Positions 6,049 through 14,321 of a DNA stretch of 34,510 nucleotides are shown piece after piece. Within the stretch, counting starts at the first letter, position 1. Every line of letters starts with the position of its first letter. The notes beneath the pieces were generated by a model. It was not told the origin of the DNA. It did no database searches and saw nothing but the letters and a program-made list of their open reading frames with translations. Made by a program: the position numbers and the translations under genes. The DNA comes from Desulfobacterales bacterium (GTDB lineage: Bacteria; Desulfobacterota; Desulfobacteria; Desulfobacterales; JAFDHS01), in NCBI GenBank assembly GCA_030589165.1, contig JAUUWG010000005.1:1-34510 (forward strand), given 5' to 3'.

Positions 6049-7629
6049 ATGTTTGTAACATTTTACGGTGCCGTACGGGAAGTAACCGGTTCAATGCATC
6101 TGGTTATGACGGAAAACGACCGGATCTTACTGGATTGCGGCCTGTATCAGGGCCGCCGAAAAGAATGTGCCGAAAAGAATAAAACCCTTCCGTTTGATCC
6201 GGCCATCATAACGAATGTCGTGTTGTCTCACGGCCATATCGACCATTCAGGACGGATACCGCTTCTAACAAATCGAAATTTTCAGGGGCGTATCATCTGT
6301 ACCGATGCCACGTCGGATGCCTGCGAATATCTATTGTTGGATTCTGCCTCTATCCAGGAATCGGATGCCCGCTATCTCAATTATAAAGCAGTCCGCTCTT
6401 TTCTGCACAAGGTGGAAGGATCGCAACACACCCATAAGCTTTCCCCCAAAAAAGTCCAAAAAATCAGGAATTTTTTGAAAAAAGACGGACATGAACTGAA
6501 TGTTGACGTCATCAACGATCTGATGGTCAAACATCACCTGGAACAGGTGCAGCCCCTGTACAATATCGAAGATGCCAGGCATGCCCTCTCATTTTTTAAA
6601 GGCTATTCCTATCGCTATCCGATTAAAATCGGCAATAATATGACCTGCAAACTTTACGATGCCGGTCATATTCTGGGTTCCGCCATCTGCATCATAACAG
6701 CGCACGAAAACAGCAGCACCTATAAAATCGGATTTACCGGCGATCTCGGTCGGTTCAACCGGCCCATATTAAAAAATCCAACGCTGGTTTTCGATGAAGA
6801 AGACCGGGATCTTGACCTGCTGATTATGGAAAGCACTTACGGCAATCGCCATCATGAACCGACCGAAAATATGAAAGACCTGTTAAAAGATGTAATCGTA
6901 AAAACCGTCAACCGCGGTGGCACGCTGTTGATCCCGGCGTTTGCCTATGGACGGACCCAGGAGCTTCTGTATGATCTGCATGAGCTTCGGAATGAAGGCC
7001 GAATTCCCAGTGTTCCGGTTTATGTTGACAGTCCGCTGGCCAAAAACCTGACCCGGGTTTTCGGAGAGCATCCGGAGGTCTATGACCTCAAAACCCATGA
7101 GAACTTTCTCAACCAGGGAATCAATCCCTTTTCGTTTAAACGGATGCATTTTATCGGTTCGGTTGAAGAATCCATGGAATTAATGCGCGAGGAAAAGCCG
7201 CATATTGTCATCGCAGCTTCAGGCATGTGCGAAGCCGGCCGCATCCTGCATCACCTGCGCTATAAAATCCACAATGAGCGAAACACCATTCTGATCGTCG
7301 GCTACATGGCTCAAAATACGTTAGGACGGCGAATTCTGGAAGAAGGACGCGCGTACCGGAAAGCCGGCAGACGCGGCCGGCCACCTGTATTGAAATTTAT
7401 GAACAAATATTATCCATTAAAGGCCGAAGTGGTCAAACTCAACGGTTTCAGTGCTCATGGGGATCAGGGGGAACTGCTGCGATTCCTCAATAAATCGAAT
7501 CTGAATATCAAAAAGATTGCCGTCGTTCATGGAGAAGAGGATCAGTCTCTGGCGTTTGCCAAAAAACTGAATGGCAATGGCTTTTCAGCATTCGTCCCCC
7601 ATTTCGGAGAAACCTGTTGGATTCGATAG
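6049..7629 (+). CDS. MBL-fold beta-CASP RNA-processing exonuclease-like protein
   Basis: 526 residues. The metallo-beta-lactamase motif SHGHIDHSG lies at about residue 60 and binds two zinc ions. GHILGSA and GDLGRFNRP give further metal ligands. ESTYGNRHH near residue 260 opens the beta-CASP region, followed by PAFAYGRTQELL, VDSPLA and AASGMCEAGR. The C-terminal GFSAHGDQGELL near residue 466 belongs to the RNA specificity domain. This places it with the CPSF73/YSH1-like nucleases widespread in bacteria and archaea, so RNA cleavage or trimming is the expected role. The internal segment 105-190 (KLSPKKVQKIRNFLKKDG) is an insertion found in one bacterial subgroup. The start is supported by AAGGAC upstream. 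The small gene at 7665 follows 35 bp later on the same strand. Confidence 0.88.
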   Translation: MFVTFYGAVREVTGSMHLVMTENDRILLDCGLYQGRRKECAEKNKTLPFDPAIITNVVLSHGHIDHSGRIPLLTNRNFQGRIICTDATSDACEYLLLDSASIQESDARYLNYKAVRSFLHKVEGSQHTHKLSPKKVQKIRNFLKKDGHELNVDVINDLMVKHHLEQVQPLYNIEDARHALSFFKGYSYRYPIKIGNNMTCKLYDAGHILGSAICIITAHENSSTYKIGFTGDLGRFNRPILKNPTLVFDEEDRDLDLLIMESTYGNRHHEPTENMKDLLKDVIVKTVNRGGTLLIPAFAYGRTQELLYDLHELRNEGRIPSVPVYVDSPLAKNLTRVFGEHPEVYDLKTHENFLNQGINPFSFKRMHFIGSVEESMELMREEKPHIVIAASGMCEAGRILHHLRYKIHNERNTILIVGYMAQNTLGRRILEEGRAYRKAGRRGRPPVLKFMNKYYPLKAEVVKLNGFSAHGDQGELLRFLNKSNLNIKKIAVVHGEEDQSLAFAKKLNGNGFSAFVPHFGETCWIR

Positions 7630-7664
7630 AATAAAAGATTCAGACGGGGTCTCCTGCCGCGTTT

Positions 7665-8003
7665 ATGATGAAATGCATTGATGCAATTGAAGGCGTCACC
7701 AAAAGTATTATTATCGGTTTGTATCAAGACTTTATTGAAAACCGTCTTGATGACACGGAATATATCAGGAACATCAAGGCTGTCATCACTCAAACCGATC
7801 TATTTGTCAGCGAGAACAGAGAAATAATTCTGAGTGACTCTAAAATGGTCAAAAAGATTCTCTACTCGTTTGCCAAAAATTTATGGTTGGAAAATCACAT
7901 GAAAGAATCCGCGTCATCCGACGACAAATCCGGTTCCGATAACAGAGAATATTATGAATACTACTACGACCATATTTATCAACAGGGGACGTATCCCCGT
8001 TAG
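7665..8003 (+). CDS. Small protein of unknown function downstream of the MBL gene
   Basis: 112 residues (111 if the second ATG is used). I do not recognise a family. The N-terminal 75 residues look helical and soluble (IEGVTKSIIIGLYQDFIENR; DSKMVKKILYSFAKNLW). The C-terminus is rich in Asp, Ser and Tyr (REYYEYYYDHIYQQ) and probably disordered. No signal peptide, membrane segment or metal motif is seen. Co-orientation and 35-bp spacing suggest co-transcription with the RNase-like gene, so a partner role is possible but unproven. The ribosome-binding site is weak. The coding-like residue mix and absence of a better ORF make it probably real. It converges with the sugar phosphorylase gene, ending 43 bp from it. 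Confidence 0.5.
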   Translation: MMKCIDAIEGVTKSIIIGLYQDFIENRLDDTEYIRNIKAVITQTDLFVSENREIILSDSKMVKKILYSFAKNLWLENHMKESASSDDKSGSDNREYYEYYYDHIYQQGTYPR

Positions 8004-8045
8004 GGACTTCCTTCGCAGGAATAACGAACCGAAGGATTCTGAAAC

Positions 8046-9740
8046 TCAAGTGCTTAACCATACGTACTGATAAGGGGTTAAACAAATTGAGCTTGTGGAA
8101 AAAGTTTCCCCTGAAATAAGATCCTTCATAATATGAGGAACATCCCCTGATAATGAGACCGTAAGTGTCTGAGATGAAATATTTGTCAATGCAAATATCA
8201 CCTGCTCCTTGACAAATCTTTTGACGGCAAAAACTCTGGGATCGACGTCCAGTATTTCAAAATCGGCGTTCGGGTGAAAAGCCTGCTGTTTTCTTCTTGT
8301 TTTGATCAACTCGATATATGGAAAGAATATTCTGGAACGAAATGATTCAGGATCATTCAATTCCGACAAAAGATCATCCAACTGTAGTTTTTGTCTGTTG
8401 ATTGTCCTGGCTCTTTTGGTTTGTTCAACCCCTTTTGTCCAATTGTGAGAACCGAGGATGCTGTGTATATATACGGCCGGCACACCCGGAAAAACAAATT
8501 CTATCGCCTGTGAAGCCAGAAACCTCTTTGCATGATAAGGATCGGTCTTATTTTTTTTGTCCAGCAAGGCATCAACATAGGTGATATTCAGTTCATAGGG
8601 ACTTTCCGAACCGTCCGGATTTTTTTTATACGATACTTCACCCCCGTTTTCCTTCACGATTTCAATCAGTTGATCGATTTTCTCTTTTGCCGGAATTCCT
8701 TCAAGGGGGCGGACCCCGATGCCGTCGTGGGATGCCGTGAAGTTGAAAAAGGAATTCTCATCCGATTTGAGCTCAAGCCCCTTTGCCCAATGGGATAAAA
8801 CGGTTGAATCCTCATTTGCAAAAGAATAAAAAAGCAGAGGGGGCAACGTAAAATTATAAACCATCTGTGCCTCACCGTGCCCTTGGCCAAAATAGCTTAT
8901 ATTCTCTTCATGGGGAACATTGGTCTCCGTAATAATCATGACATCGGGAGCGACTGTATCCAATATTTTACGAAAAAGCCTGACCATGTCGTGAGTCTGC
9001 TTCAGGTGGATACAGCTTGTACCGATCTCCTTCCATAAGTAAGCGATTGCATCGAGGCGTATACAGGTTGCGCCCTGGGTCACATAAAAAAGAAGGGCTT
9101 CAATCATCTTCTCCAGAACATCGATACTTTTATAATTAAGATCGATCTGGTCGGAACTGAATGTTGTCCACACATGCACGGTCTTCCCGGAAGTTTTCGT
9201 GAATTCGGTTAAAAGCGGCAGCGACCTGGGTCTGGTGACCCCGGACAAATCAATGGAAGAATCCACTTCAAACGCAAGCTCTTCAAACCCCTGTTTCCCT
9301 TGGAGATAATATTCAAACCATTTGCTCTTTGCGGAAACATGATTCAGCACAAGATCGAACATCAGCTTGAAATCTTTACCCAATGCATTGATATTGTCCC
9401 ATGATCCAAGTTCAGGATTGACTGCAAAATAATCGATGACAGAGAAACCGTCATCTGAGGAAAACGGATAAAAGGGAAGAACATGTATGGTTGAAAATAC
9501 CCCTTTGAAATATTGCCCGGCAAATTCACAAAGAACGGACAGGGAGGGCTCTCCTTTCCTGTTCAAAGAGTCGCCGTAGGTTATCAGAACGATATCTTCC
9601 TGGGAATAATAGTCTTTCTTCTTTCTCTTTTTAACCGGAAACCCCTTCAGCAAGGCAGAAATTTTATTAAACGCCAGGCTTCCCTTTTCTTCACCATATA
9701 TCTCTTCCAGCAAACACTTGATACTTTGGATCTCTTCCAT
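8046..9740 (-). CDS. GH13_18 sugar phosphorylase (glucosylglycerate or sucrose phosphorylase-like)
   Basis: 564 residues from the ATG at 9740, chosen because AAGGAGA lies just upstream; the 590-aa ORF-track start has no such support. An alpha-amylase-type TIM barrel is evident: VLPFYPFSSDDGFSVIDY near the N-terminus, DLVLNHVSAKSKWF, the nucleophile in RLDAIAYLWK (about residue 230), the acid/base in ITETNVPHEENISYFG (about 270) and the stabilising Asp in TASHDGIGVRPLEGI (about 336). These features define the GH13_18 phosphorylases, which split alpha-glucosides with phosphate to give glucose 1-phosphate. The PHEENISYFG stretch reminds me more of glucosylglycerate phosphorylase than of sucrose phosphorylase, which would fit compatible-solute turnover, but I am not certain. 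It is cytoplasmic, with no signal peptide. Confidence 0.82.
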   Translation of the reverse strand: MEEIQSIKCLLEEIYGEEKGSLAFNKISALLKGFPVKKRKKKDYYSQEDIVLITYGDSLNRKGEPSLSVLCEFAGQYFKGVFSTIHVLPFYPFSSDDGFSVIDYFAVNPELGSWDNINALGKDFKLMFDLVLNHVSAKSKWFEYYLQGKQGFEELAFEVDSSIDLSGVTRPRSLPLLTEFTKTSGKTVHVWTTFSSDQIDLNYKSIDVLEKMIEALLFYVTQGATCIRLDAIAYLWKEIGTSCIHLKQTHDMVRLFRKILDTVAPDVMIITETNVPHEENISYFGQGHGEAQMVYNFTLPPLLFYSFANEDSTVLSHWAKGLELKSDENSFFNFTASHDGIGVRPLEGIPAKEKIDQLIEIVKENGGEVSYKKNPDGSESPYELNITYVDALLDKKNKTDPYHAKRFLASQAIEFVFPGVPAVYIHSILGSHNWTKGVEQTKRARTINRQKLQLDDLLSELNDPESFRSRIFFPYIELIKTRRKQQAFHPNADFEILDVDPRVFAVKRFVKEQVIFALTNISSQTLTVSLSGDVPHIMKDLISGETFSTSSICLTPYQYVWLST

Positions 9741-9794
9741 AATATTTCTCCTTAGTTTCTGAAATTTGTGCGTTTTATGGCAAAAAAGATTCGT

Positions 9795-9870
9795 TTCGCC
9801 ACTAAGACACAAAGACACGAAGAATATGATCTAAAAATATTACTTTGTGTCTTTGTGACTTTGTGGCAAA
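9795..9870. repeat. Imperfect inverted repeat (CACAAAGACAC type)
   Basis: TTCGCCACTAAGACACAAAG and its near-complement CTTTGTGACTTTGTGGCAAA are separated by a short AT-rich loop; arms are about 28 bp. It lies upstream of the sugar phosphorylase gene and downstream of the pyrK-like gene. Similar 'cacaaagacac' hairpins are common intergenic elements in environmental bacteria, so it is more likely a dispersed repeat than a gene-specific regulator. Confidence 0.65.
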
Positions 9871-9911
9871 TAATTTTGGTTGCGGTTTATCCCGGATAAC
9901 AACGTATAAAT

Positions 9912-10715
9912 TCACATTTTAAGGAGACTTGTGTCAAAAACAGGGCCGTCTACACAGACATGCCAGTATTTTCCGGGATTATCTCTTTTTTCCACGGCGC
10001 ACCCGAGGCAGGCGCCGATACCGCAGGCCATTATTGTCTCGATAGAGACCTGGCAGGGCACATGATGCATTTTCGCAATCCCGGCAACAGATTTCAGCAT
10101 TGCAAAAGGCCCGCATGCGCATACGATATCCGGTTTTTTTTCTGCCATGGCCCTGTCAAGTGCCTCGGTAACAAAGCACTTTTCCCCCGCACTTCCATCA
10201 TCAGTTGTTTTCTGCACACCAATTCCAAGGGGGGAAAAGTCATCTTCACACAAAAGATCATCCTTTGTTTTTCCTCCCACGAAAACTTTACTTTCCGACA
10301 AGTCAACATTTCTGTTTCTTAGGGAAGATGCCAGAAAAAGCATTGGAGCGATTCCGACCCCTCCGCCGACAATATATATACGCCGGCATTCTTCCGAAAC
10401 AGAAAATCCATTGCCCAGGGGCCCAAGAATAATTACGGACTCGCCCTTTTGGACACGGGAAAGTTTTGCCGTACGATTTCCTACTACCTTGTAAAGAACT
10501 TCAATGCCCTCTATGCCGTCATGCTTTGGAATACATCTGTTTATGGAAAAAGGACGGGAAAGAAGTGCCGCCGACCTGTCCGGCATCCGTAACATGATGA
10601 ACTGACCGGGTTTTGCATCCGAATAACCGGTGCATTTTAAACCGATTCTGTAATATGATGGGCAGACCTGTTTATTCCATAATACCTGAACTTTTTTTTG
10701 AAACATATCAAACAA
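9912..10715 (-). CDS. pyrK: Dihydroorotate dehydrogenase electron-transfer subunit (PyrK-like)
   Basis: 267 residues of the ferredoxin-reductase superfamily. The FAD-binding barrel shows PGQFIMLRMPD and LLSRPFSINRC. The NAD-binding half shows YIVGGGVGIAPMLFLASSL. The C-terminus carries four cysteines for a [2Fe-2S] cluster in MACGIGACLGCAV and HVCVDGPVF. PyrK passes electrons from PyrD's FMN to NAD+, or the reverse, in type 1B dihydroorotate dehydrogenases. No pyrD is adjacent, although the two are usually neighbours, so pyrD is either elsewhere or this paralogue serves another flavoenzyme. The start could also be Met4. The flxA gene at 20820 is a relative with the same [2Fe-2S] ending. Confidence 0.85.
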   Translation of the reverse strand: MFDMFQKKVQVLWNKQVCPSYYRIGLKCTGYSDAKPGQFIMLRMPDRSAALLSRPFSINRCIPKHDGIEGIEVLYKVVGNRTAKLSRVQKGESVIILGPLGNGFSVSEECRRIYIVGGGVGIAPMLFLASSLRNRNVDLSESKVFVGGKTKDDLLCEDDFSPLGIGVQKTTDDGSAGEKCFVTEALDRAMAEKKPDIVCACGPFAMLKSVAGIAKMHHVPCQVSIETIMACGIGACLGCAVEKRDNPGKYWHVCVDGPVFDTSLLKM

Positions 10716-10720
10716 ACCCT

Positions 10721-10800
10721 AACCCGGATAAACCGGAAAAGTGAGCTAAAGTTTGAAGTGAGCTAAAGTTAATGTGTCGCTTTGCTCCTTCTTTAAAAAA
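10721..10800 (+). repeat. AGTGAGCTAAAGT intergenic repeat, locus 1
   Basis: ACCCGGATAAACCGGAAAAG runs into two copies of AGTGAGCTAAAGT separated by TTGA, then a segment like TCGCTTTGCTCC. The same order recurs at 19570 and, inverted, at 14174-14307. Shorter copies lie at 27374 and 31184. Confidence 0.75.
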
Positions 10801-10854
10801 TACAGCCTGGGACGTGGGCCTGCAATACATTTTTCAAACAGGTTTTTTAAAGCT

Positions 10855-12129
10855 TCATAGTTCTGAAATCGCTTTTAATCGTTCCAAAACCGGTGGATGG
10901 GAATAATTTAAAAACACATAGAAAGGATGGGGAATAAGGTTGGAAAGGTTATGAACCGAAAGTTTTTTTAAGGCATCGGACAGAGACCGGGGATCTTTGG
11001 TTGTTTCCACGGCGAATTGATCCGCCTCATATTCATTTTTGCGGGAATACCTGTGCATGAAGAGCTTCAGAAAAAAATGTATGGGTGAATATAAAACACT
11101 AAAAAAAATCAGTCCCGCATATACAGAGTTTCGGTCCATGTAGAATGCATCAAAAAGCCCCTGGCAGGAAAGGAACAGGGACAATAAAAACAGCATGATT
11201 CCTGTCTGCACAATGCCGATAATCATTGCTTTCAGAATGTGTTTTTTTTTGTAATGCCCCATTTCATGCGCCAGAATTGCCACCAGTTCCGAAACGGAGT
11301 GTTGTGCAATAAGCGTGTCAAACAAGACGATACGCTTATGCTTACCAAAACCGGTAAAAAAAGCATTGGACTTCCCTGACCGCTTGGAGCCGTCCATAAC
11401 AAAAATATTTTCCAGAGAAAAATTTATGGAACGCGCATAAGACATTATGGAATCTTTTAGTTCACCATCCTCGATAGGGCTGAATTTATTAAAGAAAGGC
11501 AAAATCCAGGTCGGCGCTATAAACTGAACCAAAAGCATAAATAAAGTAATGGCTATCCAGCAATACCACCAGGCATCGGCCCCGGCATATTCAAAAAAAG
11601 CAAGTATCCCCGCTAAAAGCGGTACTCCCAGCAGTATCGAAATAATCAGGGTTTTAACCAGATCCATCATAAAGGTGGGCCATGTGGTTTTGTTAAATCC
11701 AAAGCGCTGCTCAATCACAAAGGTTGAATAAATGCTGAACGGCAAAGATAAAAACGATTTAAACAAGGCCAAAACACCTATGTATATCAGGCCGGTCAAA
11801 ACAGCCCCCTGGTTCCAGGATCGAACCCATTGATCCAGAAGAGGGAATCCTTTTCCGAACCAGAATACCAGAAACACAAGAATATTAAACGTGGAGGTAA
11901 CCCATTCAAAACGGGTATTTACACGCAAATATTCCTGAGACTTGCGATAACGGTCTGCATCATACAATCCACGGAAGGTCTCAGGGAGTTCATCCCTCAA
12001 CATCTTGAGGTTCAAAAAATCCGCCAGACCGTTCAGTGCAAGGCCAACAAAGATGGCAACCAGAACAATGGCAGCAATACTCGAGCTGGAAACGGACATA
12101 CAAACAAAAAACGAGCTTTCAGGTGACAT
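10855..12129 (-). CDS. M48 family metalloprotease, Ste24/CAAX prenyl protease 1-like
   Basis: 424 residues. It has an N-terminal M48 domain with several membrane segments (IAAIVLVAIFVGLALNGLA; FNILVFLVFWFGKG; AVLTGLIYIGVLALF). The zinc site HEMGH lies near residue 286, two further hydrophobic segments follow, and the third ligand glutamate is in NEYEADQFAVET. GSKRSGKSNAFFTGFG is typical of the Ste24 group. It is an integral membrane endopeptidase; bacterial members are thought to act in membrane protein quality control, with no prenyl substrate implied. Met1 lacks a Shine-Dalgarno sequence, and Met11 (12099) is an alternative start. The gene begins 17 bp after the ihfA stop on the same strand, so the two are probably co-transcribed. 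Confidence 0.88.
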   Translation of the reverse strand: MSPESSFFVCMSVSSSSIAAIVLVAIFVGLALNGLADFLNLKMLRDELPETFRGLYDADRYRKSQEYLRVNTRFEWVTSTFNILVFLVFWFGKGFPLLDQWVRSWNQGAVLTGLIYIGVLALFKSFLSLPFSIYSTFVIEQRFGFNKTTWPTFMMDLVKTLIISILLGVPLLAGILAFFEYAGADAWWYCWIAITLFMLLVQFIAPTWILPFFNKFSPIEDGELKDSIMSYARSINFSLENIFVMDGSKRSGKSNAFFTGFGKHKRIVLFDTLIAQHSVSELVAILAHEMGHYKKKHILKAMIIGIVQTGIMLFLLSLFLSCQGLFDAFYMDRNSVYAGLIFFSVLYSPIHFFLKLFMHRYSRKNEYEADQFAVETTKDPRSLSDALKKLSVHNLSNLIPHPFYVFLNYSHPPVLERLKAISEL

Positions 12130-12146
12130 GTTTGAATTTTTGTTTT

Positions 12147-12428
12147 TTATTTGTTAATCATTTCCTTCAACTTGCCGGAACATTTAAACGTTACGATTCG
12201 CCTTTTGGGCAGTATCATATCTTCTCCGGTTGCCGGATTTCTTCCTTTCCGTTCTTTTTTTTCAGTTACGCAAAATTTCCCGAATCCGCTGATCATAACA
12301 TCTTCCCCATTTTCCAATGTATCCTTGATTATTTCCAAAAGCGATTCAATCACATCGGAAGATTCATTTTTGGAAAAGCTGTGTCTCTGGCGAATGGATT
12401 CTGTTATCTGTGTTTTTGTAAGGGTCAT
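12147..12428 (-). CDS. ihfA: Integration host factor alpha subunit / HU-family DNA-binding protein
   Basis: 93 residues from the ATG at 12428, with AAGGAG upstream at a slightly long spacing; the ORF-track N-terminal extension has no family similarity. MTLTKTQITESI opens the helical dimerisation part, ISGFGKFCVTEK follows, and GRNPATGEDMILPKRRIVTF is the DNA-bending beta arm with the Pro that intercalates at the kink. IHF bends DNA at specific sites and assists recombination, replication and sigma-54 transcription. The 'LTK' start and GRNPxTGE arm favour IhfA over HU, although the classical pheT neighbour is absent. It is upstream of, and likely co-transcribed with, the M48 protease gene. Confidence 0.88.
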   Translation of the reverse strand: MTLTKTQITESIRQRHSFSKNESSDVIESLLEIIKDTLENGEDVMISGFGKFCVTEKKERKGRNPATGEDMILPKRRIVTFKCSGKLKEMINK

Positions 12429-13115
12429 GGATAAAGATACTCCTTTGATATGTAAGGTTTTTTTATGCATTAATATCTGTGAGGGGGAAACTACTTTCAA
12501 TACTTTATTTTGTCAAGAACTTAAGAACCGGGTTTTTAGGAACGCAGACAAAATAATGGAGAAATTATTTAACAGTCTACTATTTTTTCCAAAATTCAAC
12601 AACACAAAACACGATAAATCGATGAAAAAACAAGAATATCACAACCTATGGCTTTTAAAACAGGTCATGGGAAAAAGGCTTATTATACTCAATTTATGCA
12701 TTGACAACCCATTAATAAATGGATACAGAGTACAGCTTGCTTATTATTAAGATTAAAATTCACAACTTTGAATTTCTTCATTATTATTAAAGGGTGTTAA
12801 AAAGATGTATATTTTTGATAATAAAATCAAAAGGTTATATAAAAATATCGCTTTAACGTAACTATTTGATATTGTTAAGAAATATTACTATTGTTTTAAC
12901 ACCCTTTATTAATGATGTGGAAATAAAAAATGCATGTTCACGTTTACCTAAAGCCCGGGAAGGATTTCGTATCGGAGCCGTAAATACTTTTTTTGAACGG
13001 TAACTGCGAAGCGTCTCTTAAAAAAACTAAATTTACGGGCATTTAATGGAATTGGAAAGAAGAGCTCTGCTAAAACCTTCAACGTCATGCAAAGCTCTCA
13101 GAAGGGAGTATGGGA
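12429..13115. other. Intergenic region upstream of the GAF-hdr-flx cluster
   Basis: About 690 bp between the divergent ihfA and GAF genes, strongly AT-rich in the middle. The only ORF through it (12151-12750, plus strand) overlaps ihfA antisense and has no protein-like character. It contains the inverted-repeat element at 12785-12912. The promoters of both flanking operons must lie here, but I could not identify convincing -35/-10 or -24/-12 boxes. Confidence 0.6.
12785..12912. repeat. AT-rich element with AAAGGGTGTTAAAA terminal inverted repeats
   Basis: Left TATTAAAGGGTGTTAAAA and right TTTTAACACCCTTTATTAA are near-perfect inverted repeats enclosing roughly 90 bp of very AT-rich, non-coding DNA. 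This is MITE-like, although only one copy was seen in the window. Alternatively it is a regulatory or nucleoid-protein region upstream of the GAF gene. Confidence 0.6.
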
Positions 13116-14171
13116 ATGAGTTCAGTGGACTATTTGACACAATTTGTGGAAGTAAACCGCGCCCTGTGCGATGGAGCCGATAACCGCAGTGTCATGAATC
13201 TCATCGCGCAGCGGTTGGCGACAAGTCTCGATTTGAAAGGGTGTCTGATCAAAATTAAACCGACCGATGGAGGCGCCCTGGAATTGCTTTCCAGCTATGG
13301 TTTGACCGAAAATTTCCTTTTCTCCGACTTCTGCAAGTCGTCCCAGAGTCTTTGTTTCCGGATTCCGAAGGAAACCATCAGCATCAGGGAAGTGGAGAAC
13401 ATGGAAGAAAGCGCCGACTATGATACAATGATGATTGAAGGTATACGTTCCGCTACGGCCATCCCCATTGAAGTGGACCAGAAACCCATCGCCATCGTTG
13501 TTATGTTTGACGGCAAGGTACGTGATTTCACCAAAGAAGAATTACAATTTGCCGAAGCGCTTGTCTCTCGAGGAATCTTATCCGTTATCTACGAACGCCG
13601 CATCAACACTTTAATTGAGCGCGAACGAAATTTTCTGCACGGTTTCCAGGAGATCAGCAGTGCAATCAACTCGACACTCACCATTAATAAGGTTTTGAAA
13701 CTTGTCGTCACCAAAATCACGGATTTGTTTAAGATAAAAGGTACGACGGTACGTCTGCTGGATGCCAAAACACAAAATCTGTACCTGGCTGAAGCTTGCG
13801 GCCTGAGCAAGGAGTTCCTTGAAAAGGGAGATGTAGAGGCCGCAAAAAGTATCGCTGAAAATATGGCCGGAAAAGTAATTGTCATTGACGACGTTTATAC
13901 GGATCCACGCATACAGTACCCCGATGAAGTCATCAAGGAGGGAATTCGTAAAATCCTTTCCATTCCTCTTGCCGCAAGGGGTAAAATCATTGGCGTGTTA
14001 CGACTTTTTTCGGAAGACCGCCCACCCTTTACCGAAGAGGAAAAACAGTTCGCCACGGGCATTGCTCTGCAATGTGCGCTGGCCATTGAAAATGCCCGTA
14101 TGTATCAGCGTGTAAAATACGAATATCAACAGTTGCTCGTCGATTTCGGTTACGAGGGGAGCAGCAATTAA
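13116..14171 (+). CDS. Tandem GAF-domain protein upstream of hdr-flx
   Basis: 351 residues from the ATG at 13116, which has GGGAG seven bases upstream; the ATG at 13110 would leave almost no spacing. There are two GAF domains. The first is residues 15-160 (ending EELQFAEALVSRGILSVIYERR). The second is residues 175-340 (LRLFSEDRPPFTEEEKQFAT, then QCALAIENARMYQRV). A short helical linker joins them. There is no histidine kinase, GGDEF, HTH or sigma-54 module, so it is a stand-alone sensor. A cysteine near residue 60-70 and another near 225 could be redox-responsive (inference). It is co-oriented with, and 150 bp before, hdrC, so it may sense redox or a small ligand for the Hdr-Flx complex. The link is positional only. 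Confidence 0.8.
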   Translation: MSSVDYLTQFVEVNRALCDGADNRSVMNLIAQRLATSLDLKGCLIKIKPTDGGALELLSSYGLTENFLFSDFCKSSQSLCFRIPKETISIREVENMEESADYDTMMIEGIRSATAIPIEVDQKPIAIVVMFDGKVRDFTKEELQFAEALVSRGILSVIYERRINTLIERERNFLHGFQEISSAINSTLTINKVLKLVVTKITDLFKIKGTTVRLLDAKTQNLYLAEACGLSKEFLEKGDVEAAKSIAENMAGKVIVIDDVYTDPRIQYPDEVIKEGIRKILSIPLAARGKIIGVLRLFSEDRPPFTEEEKQFATGIALQCALAIENARMYQRVKYEYQQLLVDFGYEGSSN

Positions 14172-14173
14172 AA

Positions 14174-14307
14174 AAAGTGTGAAGTGACTAAAGTGAGCTA
14201 AAGTGCCTAAAGTTGAGGTATTTTGTCAATTTTATAAAAAAAGACGGAGCGAAGCGGCTCATTCACTTTAGCTCACTTTTAATTTCTTCGGTTTATCCGG
14301 GTCAGGA
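14174..14307. repeat. AGTGAGCTAAAGT repeat, locus 2 (inverted-pair form)
   Basis: It begins with several AGTGA-CTAAAGT units and ends with CACTTTAGCTCACTTTT and CGGTTTATCCGGGT. The right half is the reverse complement of loci 1 and 3, including AGACGGAGCGAAGCG. The unit therefore forms a large hairpin between the GAF gene and hdrC. The putative hdrC ribosome-binding site (AGGAG, about 13 bp before the ATG) sits at its edge. Confidence 0.7.
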
Positions 14308-14321
14308 GAATAAAAAACAGT

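Noticed and set aside
10205-10494. Plus-strand ORFs over the pyrK-like gene
   Set aside because: Shadows of a well-supported minus-strand gene with intact cofactor motifs.
12151-12750. 199-aa plus-strand ORF
   Set aside because: It is antisense to ihfA for half its length and crosses the AT-rich intergenic region; no protein-like pattern.
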